A stretch of DNA of 64,000 bases from the NCBI GenBank assembly GCA_037176845.1, contig JAYKXP010000055.1, forward strand, positions 62,001 through 126,000, written 5' to 3'. Below the pieces are notes generated by a model. That model did not search any database. It saw only the letters and a list, made by a program, of their open reading frames with translations, and was not told where the DNA came from. This document shows, piece after piece, positions 34,153 to 44,265 of this stretch. The DNA is from Paramarasmius palmivorus (taxonomy: Eukaryota; Basidiomycota; Agaricomycetes; Agaricales; Marasmiaceae). The translations under genes and the position numbers were made by a program. The stretch's first letter is position 1. The number at the start of each line of letters is the position of its first letter.

Positions 34153-35335
34153 TCAGCGAAATGTATGAATGAAAAGTAAATTCACGAAAGGAATAAGGAT
34201 CGAACGATAACAATGGAAGCATATCAAGTAAGGCAAACAAGAGGCCGGCGAATTATGTGAACTGCGAGAAGAAAGTCCAAGTCTCGCCGGGGCAAAGTCA
34301 CCTGGGGGAATGGGAGTGTGGTCACCATCAAATGGAATCCATGTGACGGGATATCCAGCGCTGCATCCTGCATACTCCGTCTTTATGTGCGCTCCGCTAC
34401 CATTGGAAGGCTCAGGTGCGTTCTGAGCAGTGCAACCATTGTTGCGAACGAATCTATCCTTCATGTCGCGACCAAATGAAAAGTCCAGTGCCTGGTCATG
34501 AGTTCCATGAATACCAAGGTAGGCGATAGGGTTGGATCCACCCTCACATCCGCTGATAGGTCCTCCGGAGAGGGCAGCGACAGCCCTAAAGATATTGGCG
34601 CGGTTACAAGCCAATGAGTAGCTCATAGCAGCGCCATAACTGAATCCAGTCGAGAATCTGAGACGTGGGTTGACACAGAGACCATTGTCGATGGTCTGAA
34701 TGATAGCGTCCATAACAGCGGTGTCTTGGCCGTTATCATTCGGCCAAGCGTTGTTGAGACCCTGCGGAGCGACGAAGATCGCAGAGTTGGCAGCGAGACT
34801 CTGCAAGCCATAGAACGGCTGGATGAGCCCGCCATTTGCAACATCGCCCATCGTTCCACCAAGCCAGTGGATACCAAAGATGAAGCGATAAGGCTTGTTA
34901 GGGTCGTAGTTATCGGGAACTTTGAGGATATACTGGCGGCTCTGGCCGTTAACGGTCACGGAGTACGTGCCGCTAGTCAACCCGGTCTTTCCGCACCCAG
35001 CCGTGCCATTACCACTGGGGGAAGGTGGAGGGGTCACAGTCGGGGTCGCAGTCAGGGTTGTGGTTGGGGTCGTACTCGTGCCAGTGGTGCCGCCACCACC
35101 ACAAGTACCGGGGAGACACTGAGAATAGTAAGGATTGGAGACCGTGCAGCAGGCGCCAGAAACACAGCTCGTTGGGCCCGACCATCCTATACCGCCGCCT
35201 GTTCATTGGAATGCATTAGATACGTCGGTGTGGGGTTTATGGGCACTTACATTGTCCCCAAACTGGTGCCTGCGCTATCGTAGTAGATGTCAGTGCACCC
35301 AGGATGAGAGCGCCGAGCAAACGTTGGGAAACCAT
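34153..35335 (-). CDS. Secreted CE1-type esterase with CBM1, paralog B, shifted C terminus
   Basis: Two exons (35335-35251 and 35198-34153). Same plan as paralog A: signal peptide ([20 protein letters not shown]), CBM1 ([27 protein letters not shown]), Thr/Pro linker and esterase domain with [10 protein letters not shown] and the FDGDHTP His. Compared with paralogs A and C one base is missing near 34287-34292. The usual ending (GETW-FFSQFT, stop at 34253-34255) is lost, and the frame runs on to 34153 with an unrelated hydrophobic, Ser/Arg-containing tail. Catalytic motifs come before the shift, so the enzyme could still fold, or the shift could be an assembly error. TATA-like sequence at 35425-35431. 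The upstream box occurs at 35509-35534, and a half box at about 35446-35456. Confidence 0.85.
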
Positions 35336-35508
35336 TCTCCAGCACGGCGATATCGATTGGCTGAGGTGAAGGAGGTTGCGAGAAGAGAGGTAATCTGCGT
35401 TAGTGCCTCACCAAATGCAAGTTCATTTATACGCTCACTTTTGCTCCCGAAAAACAGCCAACAAACTAGTTGACTCCCCAACACAAATGAATCGGCAGTT
35501 CTGGTCGG

Positions 35509-35534
35509 CCCCGAGGAAGATCCAAAGTGCGACC
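35509..35534 (-). promoter_or_regulatory. Conserved upstream box of esterase B
   Basis: Plus strand CCCCGAGGAAGATCCAAAG, followed by TGCGACCC; same consensus as the boxes of paralogs A and C, about 175-200 nt upstream of the start. An extra CTCCCGAAAAA half site lies nearer the gene. Confidence 0.5.
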
Positions 35535-37040
35535 CATGATGATAATGAGACCAGTTGCAACGACCTGAGAAAATGACAAATGAGCTTTAAGAATGGCAGT
35601 TGAATAGTTTGCGCACTGCTGACTGCCTATGTGTTCCTTCTCGGGACAATGTCGCACCAGCGAATGTTAAAATTGTCGGATGCCAAGAGATGTCTAAATC
35701 CACTGTTCAAACGTGTACCACCCGGAATTCGAAGGCCCGAGACGCAGTGGTAAAGACCTGTCCGTAGATTACTGGGCAGAGGTCGACCAACTAACAACCT
35801 TGCAGCACCGCTTGGGACATGGTTTAGCGCAAAGCTCCATCAATGAGCGGAGAAAATGGGATACCTGGATGATTTTAAGCGACAGAATCTAGGAATTCCT
35901 CTGATTCAAGTGAATAAAAAGAAGCATGAGTCTCTCGTCCACGTGGGCGAAGGTGCTTTATGTTGTTAGAATCGATTTGCCCAGCCATCCGCGTCCGTCG
36001 TTCCAGGGCCTTGACTTTCACACAAGACGGTAACAATAGGGTGGGTAGTGCATGATATAATAACTGAAGTTGACCCACAGTACTTCACAACAAGGTCGCG
36101 TGGATGTTGACTGAGCTCTGCCAGGACTTGGACTTGAAGTGGCGACTAAGACAACCTAGTCTGTATTCAGCTTTCAACGACACACAATCTCTTTCACGTA
36201 CATCTCGGCGCTTTGGTATTAGGCAAACCCACGAGACCCCCGATATTTTCAACCATCTGATACATTCCTGAAGTCTTCATGGATGAAACGAACAGGGAAG
36301 AGGGGAGATGATTCGAGGAATCAAAGGTAGGTAGGCCACAGATACTGTTATAGGTGCGTCATTACGTGCGTTTCTTGGAAGGACAAAGACACATACAGAC
36401 AGTTTTACGGACTTTTTCAATCTCTATTAACGCCTTATAGAATCCCCTCAGGTATCGATATGTCGGAAGCAGACTTAAAAGGACTGGTCGAGAATGATGT
36501 TCGGGGTCCGAGACGCGACCTGGATACTAGTTCAGCATGAGAATGAATTATGCAGAGTAAACTGACCCATCGAACCTGGACGAAGTGCAATCACCGACCA
36601 CACTATCCAATGAGTACACAGATGTTCTGAAACAATCTGCTAGAGAATGCCGCGGACTGTTAGCACTTTAGCGATGTCGCCAGCAGGGGGTTTTCCAAAG
36701 ATTGATGAACCTACCAGTGAGGAGCAGGCCGTTACAAGGAATCGCATCGGTCTCTTGAAGAATGCTGAGGTCGTTACATTACAAGGAGAAGAGGAGCAAT
36801 TCGGGCAGTATAGTCAAGTTATGCGATGTGCAGTTGTTTGTCGTGGTACAGTTTCGTTCTCGACTACAGCGAGAGCAAATTGGTTTACGTAATGCATCCT
36901 ACCTTTTATAGTCAATCATCGTGTAGAGAGATAAGATAAGATGTCATATATCCTGATCATCATTAAGTATCGTACAAGGCATCGCGTTCTGCGGTTCTGG
37001 ATACACAGGGAGAAGCAAGAAAGATTCTGTGAATCTCGTA
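35535..37040. other. Intergenic between esterases B and C
   Basis: No supported gene. The stretch 35590-35690 resembles 38365-38460 upstream of paralog C (GCGCACTGCTGACTGC-like start, GTCGGATGCCAAGA-like end), showing that the promoter region was duplicated with the gene. Confidence 0.45.
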
Positions 37041-38109
37041 TTACGTGAACTGCGAGAAGAAAGACCAGGTTTCGCTGGGAGCGAAATTACCAGGAGGAAC
37101 AGGAGTGTGATCACCGTCGAATGGAATCCAAACCACAGGATATCCAGCTCTGCACCCCTGGTATTCCGTCTTGATGTGCGATCCGCTACCATTAGACGGC
37201 TCAGGGGCATTCTGGGCAGTGCAACCATTGCTGCGGACAAACGTATCCTTCAGGGAGCGTCCCTCAGTAATGCTCAGCACCTGATCACGGGTACCATGGA
37301 TGCCGAGGTATGCAATAGGGTCGTTTCCACCCTCGCATCCACTAATCAGTCCTCCGGAGAGAGCTGCGACAGCTCTAAAGACATTGGCACGGTTACAGGC
37401 TAGGGAATAGCTCATACCGGCGCCATAACTGAAGCCTGTGGAGAACCTGAGGCGAGGATTGACACAGAGACCGTTGTCGATGGTTTGGACAATAGCGTCG
37501 ATGAAAGCAGTGTCCCGACCATTATCATTCGGCCATCCGTTGTCGATACCCTGCGGAGCGACGAAGATCGCAGAGTTGGCGGCGAGACTCTGCAAGCCGT
37601 AGAATGGCTGGATGAGCCCACCATTGGCAACATCACCCATCGTTCCACCGAGCCAGTGAAGGCCAAGAATGAAGCGGTAAGGCTTGTTGGGGTCGTAGTT
37701 ATCGGGTACTTTGAGGATATACTGGCGGCTCTGGCCATTAACGGTCAAAGAGTATGTGCCGCTAGTCAACCCGGTCTTTCCGCAGCCAGCTGTACCGCTA
37801 CCACTAGGAAGAGGTGGAGAGGTGGTTGTGGTGGAAGTGGTACTCGTAGGCGGGGCACCCGTAGTGCCGCCGCCGCAAGTACCGGGGATACACTGGGAGT
37901 AATAAGGATTTGAGACAGTGCAGCAGGCGCCGGAGACGCAAGTAGTCGCTCCATTCCACCCTATACCGCCACCTGTTTTACATAGCATTAGTCTCGCGAA
38001 AGAAGATAACAAGTCAATACTTACACTGTCCCCACACGGGTGATTGTGCCAACGTAGTCGGTGCAAGTGCTCCCAGGAGCAGAGCTCCTACGAAAAATTT
38101 CGACAACAT
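37041..38109 (-). CDS. Secreted CE1-type esterase with CBM1, paralog C (338 aa)
   Basis: Two exons (38109-38025 and 37972-37041) join in frame to 338 residues. The intron splits the Cys codon of the CBM1 in the same place as in A and B. Signal peptide ([20 protein letters not shown]), CBM1 ([25 protein letters not shown]), Thr-rich linker, esterase domain with [10 protein letters not shown] nucleophile elbow, FDGDHTP His and a complete FSQFT end. Closer to B than to A in the catalytic domain (shared [20 protein letters not shown]). Same likely role: deacylation of plant cell-wall polysaccharide or lignin-carbohydrate esters while bound to cellulose. TATA at 38181-38187. Confidence 0.9.
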
Positions 38110-38254
38110 TGTTACTCTGAGGATCAGATTGAGATCGTAGTAAGGATGTGGGTTAATACCTCACCGAAAACTGCAAGTCATTTTATACCTTGCATTCCTG
38201 TTCCCGAGACACTGTTCATCTGTCCAGTATCAATGAACGAAGGACTTCACTAGC

Positions 38255-38281
38255 TCCCGAAAAAGATCCAAAGTACGGCCC
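38255..38281 (-). promoter_or_regulatory. Conserved upstream box of esterase C
   Basis: Plus strand TCCCGAAAAAGATCCAAAG, followed by TACGGCCC; matches the consensus of the boxes of paralogs A and B. A TTCCCGAGAC half site lies nearer the gene at about 38199-38208. Confidence 0.5.
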
Positions 38282-39267
38282 ACTTTGATATTCAAAAACA
38301 CAAGAACGGCGCAAAGCCCTGAAGAAAGGGTAGTGAGTAGCACGGATGAACGGTTGAGCCAGGTGATTTGCGTACTGCTGACTGCATACGCGGTACCTTT
38401 CGGGTCAATATCGCAGGAAGCAATGTCGATAGAGTCGGACGCCAAGAATCAGATGTCTGAAAACCGGGACAAAGCTTGCAATCAGAGAACTGGAAGCTCA
38501 ACTGTATAGAAGAAACCACTCACTGAAAGGCTGGTTTTGAGCGCCAACGCTGGCTGGATAGGAGCCTCCCAACTATGCCGATACTTCTAGGGCGTATAAA
38601 CTTGTCGGTATGTGACACGGAGAAAATGTATACCTCATCGGTTTTAAGCGATAGAGCTCAGGAACCCGGCTGATGAAAATGAATAGAAAGAAGGACGAGC
38701 CCCGCCCGCGTGCACGAAACTACGTTGTCAGTCCGTTCTCCTCGTTCTATCTTCTTGATTTTGATTCAATTCCTTGGCTTGACATGACGACGGTGTGATG
38801 CAAAGCTCCTCGTGGTACTTCTTCCGACGCCTTGTTGATCACATTGACGCCCAGCGTCTACTATTCACAACAATCTTCGAACTCGAGAAGCAGTAGCCGA
38901 CACAAGCGCGGTCAGATTATACAACATGAATTTGGACTTCTCTAACTTACGTCTACACATTTGATCTTCTACAAGGCCTTCGGAACCAAAAAAACAAACG
39001 AAAGCCTTCTGCTATGACTCCGGTATCGTCTCCGTCGGCTCAAACTTCGACATGATCACAAGATGCTACCCAGCCTGTGAAGAAACATGTATCCAAGTCC
39101 ATCATGTTGAACGAGAGTAGAGTAGGGAAGTGAGATTGAGTGGGGGATTTTGAGTGAGATTAAAAGAAAGACAGGTAGTCAGCGAAAGTCCGAAAGCAAT
39201 ATCCACAGAATAATGAAGTATAAGTAAACAATGCAAAGGATAGGGGGAGCAGAACGAAGTATCATGA
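38282..39267. other. Intergenic
   Basis: Upstream part of the esterase C promoter region and the 3' side of the Aha1-like gene. No supported gene. Confidence 0.4.
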
Positions 39268-40766
39268 TCACCTCTTCCAGGGCGCTGATCCCGAGCCCAG
39301 GAAGGGTATCGTAAAAGCTGCGGCTACCACCATAACGGTGATGACACCAACAGCACAATAGGTCGATACTGTAGTTGATCCAGGATCGCCATCACTGCCG
39401 TTTTTACTTTTGCTTTTCCCGCTCTTTGACGTCGACTTCGAGGAAGAGGAACGAACGGAGGAAAAGGAAGGTGATGGGAAGAGCTGGACGTACCCGATGG
39501 ATTTTAGGCCATGGATGCTATTGCAAAGACATCAGTATATGCAAAAACACACGGAAAAGAACACATACTAGTAACCCTCCAGGTTCCTTCTAATCTCATC
39601 TTCCATGCCCCTTGGAACACCTTCCAATCTAAGGACGACGCGAGTAGACTCGGAGGATTGGTCAAAGGTCGTGGTCAGGGTTGCGACGTGACCTGATTGG
39701 GTACAGGACCAGTTTAGTATAGAACCTACGAACATTATACAGAGTAGGCGAGAGCTAACCAACCTTCGGGCCAGCTGGGATTCTGCAGCACCCATGTCTG
39801 CACAATTTTCTTCGGAGGCTCAAGCTCGATGTATTTGCCCTTGACACCACCTCCAAAGAGCGAATACTCGGTATCAGGCTTCGCAGTGGACTGAAGACAC
39901 GCATCAAGTCATTGATACCCAGAGTTTTTGGGGATTACCATACCTGAGCAGATGCTTTCGTCCACATAGGGATCCTCTTTTCATCGGTCAACATCCCAAA
40001 CAAATCATCAGCGCTAGCCATAAAGTTGGCTTCAACCTCGATGGTAGACGTGTTCAGAACCTTTTCAGCTTTCTTTACCGGTTGTGGTTGTTTTGCGGCA
40101 GGTGCAGGAGACGCGGTACCCGTGGAAGCACCTGAGACGGCGGCACCGGCGGTTCCTGCAGGAGTGGGCGTACCCGAGCGGCTTGGGTCGGCGCTGACGG
40201 TGAGGTCCTTTCCATGGGTATCAATAATGGCAGAAGGGAAGCGGTTGAAAATCTCCTCGAGAACGGGAGGCACGAGCTTGCGCATCTGGCTGATCAACGA
40301 CTCGACCTCAGGACCGCTTTGAGACGGAGACCAGTGGTACTAAAACTGTCTTTTCAATTGCCAATACTATCTTTTCGTGTGGGCAATACGCACAGAGTAA
40401 TCCGAGGTCTTGTCAAGGGTGACTTCATGGGAGACTTCGGGAATGTGCAAGGTTCCCTTGACGGACGAACCGGAGCTGGTTGTACCCTCGAATGCAAGGG
40501 TAATTTTGCAGTCGTAAATCGTAATCAACCTATACCAGATTTGAAACCACTGAAACATCGCAGAAAGAATGCACTCACTTGCTCTTCCTCTGGCCCAGCT
40601 CGATATCACCATCGACCTCTTTCACTTCAGTGATGTGCCATTCTTCACCTTCGTTGTCTCCCTTGACACTCAGATTCGTGAGCTCCCTCTCGAACCACTC
40701 CTGACCCCATTTCGTGACATTCTTATTCTTCCAGTGCCAGTTTGCAGTAGAAGGAGGAAGAGCCAT
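39268..40766 (-). CDS. AHA1: Aha1-type activator of Hsp90 ATPase with hydrophobic C-terminal tail (406 aa)
   Basis: Six exons (40766-40579, 40529-40394, 40339-39944, 39890-39764, 39692-39569, 39517-39268) join in frame to 406 residues. N-terminal Aha1 domain: NWHWKNKNVTKWGQEWF near the start, the EVDGDIELGQRKSK stretch and the SYHWSPSQSGPEV junction. An Ala/Pro linker follows, then an AHSA1/START-like domain (MLTDEKRIPMWTKASAQ, GKYIELEPPKKIVQTWVL, ending in GYYIHGLKSIGYVQLF). Aha1 binds Hsp90 and stimulates its ATPase in the cytosol. Unusually, a Ser/Lys-rich stretch and a 22-residue hydrophobic segment (376-397; AVGVITVMVVAAAFTI) follow the normal end, with a short basic tail (APWKR), which looks like a tail anchor. 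Confidence 0.9.
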
Positions 40767-41385
40767 TTCTTTTCAGTTTCACGAAAATCTGGCATCGTAA
40801 TCAGCACCTGATCATTCAGTGGCGAGTCGTTCACCTACCTGCACAGAAGATATCTTGACAGAAAGCGCCTGATAACAAATGAAGCACGTTTTCGGGGACA
40901 AAATGTAGGGAAACTGAGGTTATAATGGAGAGCTGTATATGTGGACTGGCGTGCGGTAGAAAGTTCGCGATTGTTTACATGTTATTTACGCGTTCCACGG
41001 ACTTCGAGCATTTTCCTTGCTTCCTTCCTCTTCTGGTCATTTCACCTCTCTGGTTTTGCCATCCTCCTAAAATTCATATTTGTGCCAATGTAGGCTGGGG
41101 TCATTCACCAGGACTATCTTTCTGGCCACTGCCCAGAGATATCCCGATAAGTTTGGCCTAAAGCACTATACAGGGGAGCAATGTAGAATTCGGATTCTCA
41201 CTTAGCATGGCAAGTATCAGGACGATATCATTGTCAAAGCGGTTTTGTGGTAATTTACATGTAAGGGACACGCGAGAAGAAAGCCGTCCAATAGATAAAC
41301 AAGTAACAGAGCAGTACAAAAAGACAGACTGAGAAGAGGGTATGGAATGACGCGATCACAAATTGTGAACTCCTGAAATAGGCCT
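40767..41385. other. Intergenic
   Basis: Promoter of the Aha1-like gene and 3' side of the Kre9-like gene at 41.4 kb. No gene seen. Confidence 0.4.
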
Positions 41386-41945
41386 CTACTCTGTAGGGGC
41401 AGCAATGTAGAAGTAAGGGCTACGATTATCCGAGCTTCCAAAGACTAGAGGCACATATTAGTGAGATGAAGCGGTTGCACAGTCCAATGAAATGGGACAA
41501 ACGCACGTGTAATGGTGTAGTCGCCGCTAGGTTCCACCCATGGCACCGTGACTTCAACCCATCCTTGACGAAGGTCGAACCCTCGAGCCAAAAAGACTAG
41601 AAAGACGTTAGCAGGAACTGAGGCCTGAGGACTGGTACATATAGCAGCGTACCTGTAGGGCCCTGTGTCAGCTTTGTTTAATTGCACTGCCGATCCAGAA
41701 CTAATGCGCTCAGGTGCATTCGATGTGTCCCTTCGGATGCCATAAGAACTCGAAGACTCGGAAGGCCAGAAAGACAGCCATTTGACTCACCAGGTAACAT
41801 TAACGCGAGTACCCGAGACCCAGGTCGTCCAGGCGTTCGGTTCGATGATTCGTGGACTCCATGTATCCCTCTTGACAGGAGAAGCATCGACGAAGAGTGC
41901 CAACGCGGCAATAGCAGTGCTCGTTATAGCGTTCTTGAAGAGCAT
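41386..41945 (-). CDS. Secreted Kre9/Knh1-like protein, single domain
   Basis: Exons 41945-41791, 41730 to about 41650, 41596-41507 and 41444-41386. Signal peptide (MLFKNAITSTAIAALALFVD, then AS), a PVKRD processing stretch, and domain marks NVTW, DTSN, GFDLRQGWVEVTVPWVEP and LFGSSDN. It ends early (APTE stop) where the paralog at 45.9-46.9 kb runs on into a second domain. The donor of the second intron is uncertain. The best-looking GTACGC leaves the next exon out of phase; a GTACCA 15 nt further keeps phase. A TATA box (plus strand TTTTATA, 42015-42021) lies about 70 nt upstream. Function as for the family: cell-surface protein of unknown activity. Confidence 0.7.
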
Positions 41946-42448
41946 TGTAGTCGCGAAGAGTGCTTATTATCACAGGTGAAAACTGAGGATGTAGAGGGCG
42001 GTTTTGTGCACCCATTTTATACCCCCAGGATGTGACGTCAAGGTGAAAGACCGCCGTGCTGTGATCCTGCAAAGAAAGGTATACTCGAGGAATATTGGTC
42101 ACCGAGAGATGACATCGGATTCGGATTTGGAAACTGCCAACTGGCATTTTTAGCCTTCCTGTGAATGTGCTGAAACTCCAGCGTTCCCTTCTTTCCTTCC
42201 AACACTCAATGGCATGATAAAACAGTCAGCACAGAAGATAGCTAGTGAGGCTAACCGACGTCCAGAGATCGTGAAGCAAGTGGGGGCGGGGATGTAGTTT
42301 GGTACCACTTGGAAGGTAACGGCCTATAGAACCATCGAGAATTTCATGCTAGAACAGACGTTTGAACGCAATCAACGGCCTACTGCTTACGTGCGTCCGT
42401 AGCATACTGGATGGGGTTCAAAGCATGGTCAGTAGCAATCCAGAGCAT
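41946..42448. other. Promoter region duplicated at 46.94-47.5 kb
   Basis: The first 200 nt upstream of the start match those upstream of the paralog at 46936: CCCATTTTATACC, GGTGAAAGACCGCCGTG, AATATTGGTCACCG and a CGGATTCGGA stretch in the same order. It shows that gene and promoter were copied together. Confidence 0.6.
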
Positions 42449-42845
42449 CATGGCTCTTAGTACTCACATATTCGAGTCTTTCTTTCCGTTTTTAAATCGG
42501 CGCAAGTGGACATCTGGTAACAGGTCTGTGGCATAGCTTGACCGAGCTTGTTCAAGTCAAAAGGTTTACGAATCCGAGGGACGAGGCAAGCGGTACGAGG
42601 CGGTACGAGGCCCGCACCTAGGTGGGAGTGAATACCTGGAGCGTGGTAGAGTCGCGTTTCAAGACTAGGTGGGAAGACTAGGTGGGGATGTGAAAATAAT
42701 TCCATATTTAGACCCTCAAACACGACTCGGAATCGCCAATGAGCTACATATTCGTTCTGTACATTTTTGTGTGTACATTACACCAGGAGCGGTAGATTAC
42801 AGAAGGTTAACAACTAAAACACTCAAAATACCAATAAAATACATA
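42449..42845. repeat. Duplicated HNH-gene 3' flank, copy 1
   Basis: 42449-42612 matches 43696-43866 (shared CTCTTAGTACTCACATA, CTTGACCGAGCTTGTTCAAG, TTTACGAATCCGAGG, GACGAGGCAAG). It also matches more distantly the stretch after the HNH gene at 45560-45660. The following 42759-42845 resembles 45719-45788 (CAGGRGCRGTAGAYTACAGAA). These look like relics of further HNH-type gene copies. Confidence 0.55.
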
Positions 42846-43695
42846 ATTGCCCTGCACGCTTCGGCTTGTCTATAGGTACGAATAGCACATATCCTACACG
42901 ATTTCGCATGAGCAACCCAAATTTAGCAAGAATAAACCACATGGAACGTACTAATCGCTTCCAAACATCATGCTCGCCGTTGCATCACCATCATGGTGTA
43001 CAGAGCTTTGATCTTCATGGGCCTGAGGAGATTGCAATGTCAGATACCAGTAACCTGTATCATCAACGTCTACGTACCTAATCAGATGCCAACAACCTGG
43101 CAAACGCAGGGTCTTGTTGTGATAGTACTGTCGGATCGTCTGCCCTTGTTCAAGTTGTCATAATGGGCTAGCCTTATGGTGTCGGGGGATCTTGCGAGTT
43201 CTGGGTGTAAAATATGTCAGATAATGTCCTTAGGTGGGAATATACGACACACCTGTACCCAAAATCCAGGTACACTGGCACCTCTTCATCCTTCCTCATT
43301 TCCCAACGCAGACACGGCATGGTTGACCCTAAACAGCCCTAGACCATCCAGAACACCAGAGAGCCAGAGAGCGTCATGAGCTTGAAAATCTTGATGCAGT
43401 TGAGGAATCGCAGTCTTGTCTTTGAAGTGACTGGTAGTTGAATCTATTGTTAGAGTCTTATGAGCTAGGCGACTCGCGCACTGGAATGGGGGAACAGGAG
43501 AGGAAAATGCTGTTAAGCTGCGAGCGTGCACGGAAAGTTCAACTTTGATGATATCCAAATCAGTGCCTTTCGGACGATTGGCTTTCGGAAGTGTTTTCCC
43601 AATCGTATTTCGACTTGATTTCGACCGGAACATGCAATACCAAAAATACGCGTAATACCGGAAATACAAATGTAGCTTTGCTGATGTGCCAGAGT
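42846..43695. other. Intergenic, no gene supported
   Basis: No coding frame with domain or splice support. A small number of open frames on both strands are unconvincing. Confidence 0.4.
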
Positions 43696-43866
43696 ATCAT
43701 AGCTCTTAGTACTCACATAATTCTTCCTTTCCGTTCTCAAATCGGTGCAAAGGAACATCTGGCAAACCGGCAGGTTTATGGCGTAGCTTGACCGAGCTTG
43801 TTCAAGTCAAAAGGCTTTACGAATCCGAGGAACGAGGGACGAGGCAAGTGGTACGAGGCCGTAGAC
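43696..43866. repeat. Duplicated HNH-gene 3' flank, copy 2
   Basis: Direct copy of 42449-42612 (see that entry). Lies immediately upstream of the HNH pseudogene start at 43934, as expected if tandem HNH copies once stood here. Confidence 0.6.
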
Positions 43867-43988
43867 GAACGCATAGTTTCAAAAAATCGCGATTTGGCTG
43901 CTTAGTCAGCGCACAATTTCAGAGTATACCACCATGACTGCGCTGCCTCAGGACAATCCGAGCGTTAAAGGACTGCGGGCCACTGCAC

Positions 43989-44067
43989 TTAGTGCATATA
44001 ACGTCTGTCTCAAGCTCGAGGAATTGTCCAAAACCAAGACAGAGCAAGAACGGATTCAAGCGAGAGT
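43989..44067 (+). repeat. Exon-1 tail of the HNH gene, duplicated at 44269-44337
   Basis: Both copies contain CTTAGTGCAT, CTCAAGCTCGAGGAA, CCAAAACCAAGACAGAGC and GAACGGATTCAAGCGAGAG in order. The first keeps the reading frame; the second has small deletions that break it but keeps the original GTATGA donor. The repeat copy B (44094-44265) lies between them. Confidence 0.75.
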
Positions 44068-44093
44068 TCTGGGTTAAATTCTCCCCATCTACC

Positions 44094-44265
44094 TGTAGCA
44101 ACCTTGTACTGACGATGCCTGAAAAAACGGGATGAAAGAGCCTCCTAAGGAAGCCCCGAATTCTCATCGTGTTATTGGATGTGTCATAAAAAAGGGCGGC
44201 AAGTCATGCAATAACGACCATAGTTCATCGACGATATTGTCGCGCATTTCGTTGGGGTTAACAAC
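44094..44265. repeat. Dispersed repeat, copy B
   Basis: Shorter relative of 3853-4118: shares CTGTAGCAACCTTGTACTG, GGATGAAAGAGCCTCCTAAG, AAGCCCCGAATTCTCATCG, AAAGGGCGGCAAGT and ATTTCGTTGGG. It lies inside intron 1 of the HNH gene, between two copies of an exon-1 segment. Confidence 0.6.

Noticed and set aside
34726..35283. 185-codon plus-strand frame opposite esterase B (and a similar one at 37485-37913)
   Set aside because: Present opposite two paralogs because the sense strand is conserved; no independent coding features.
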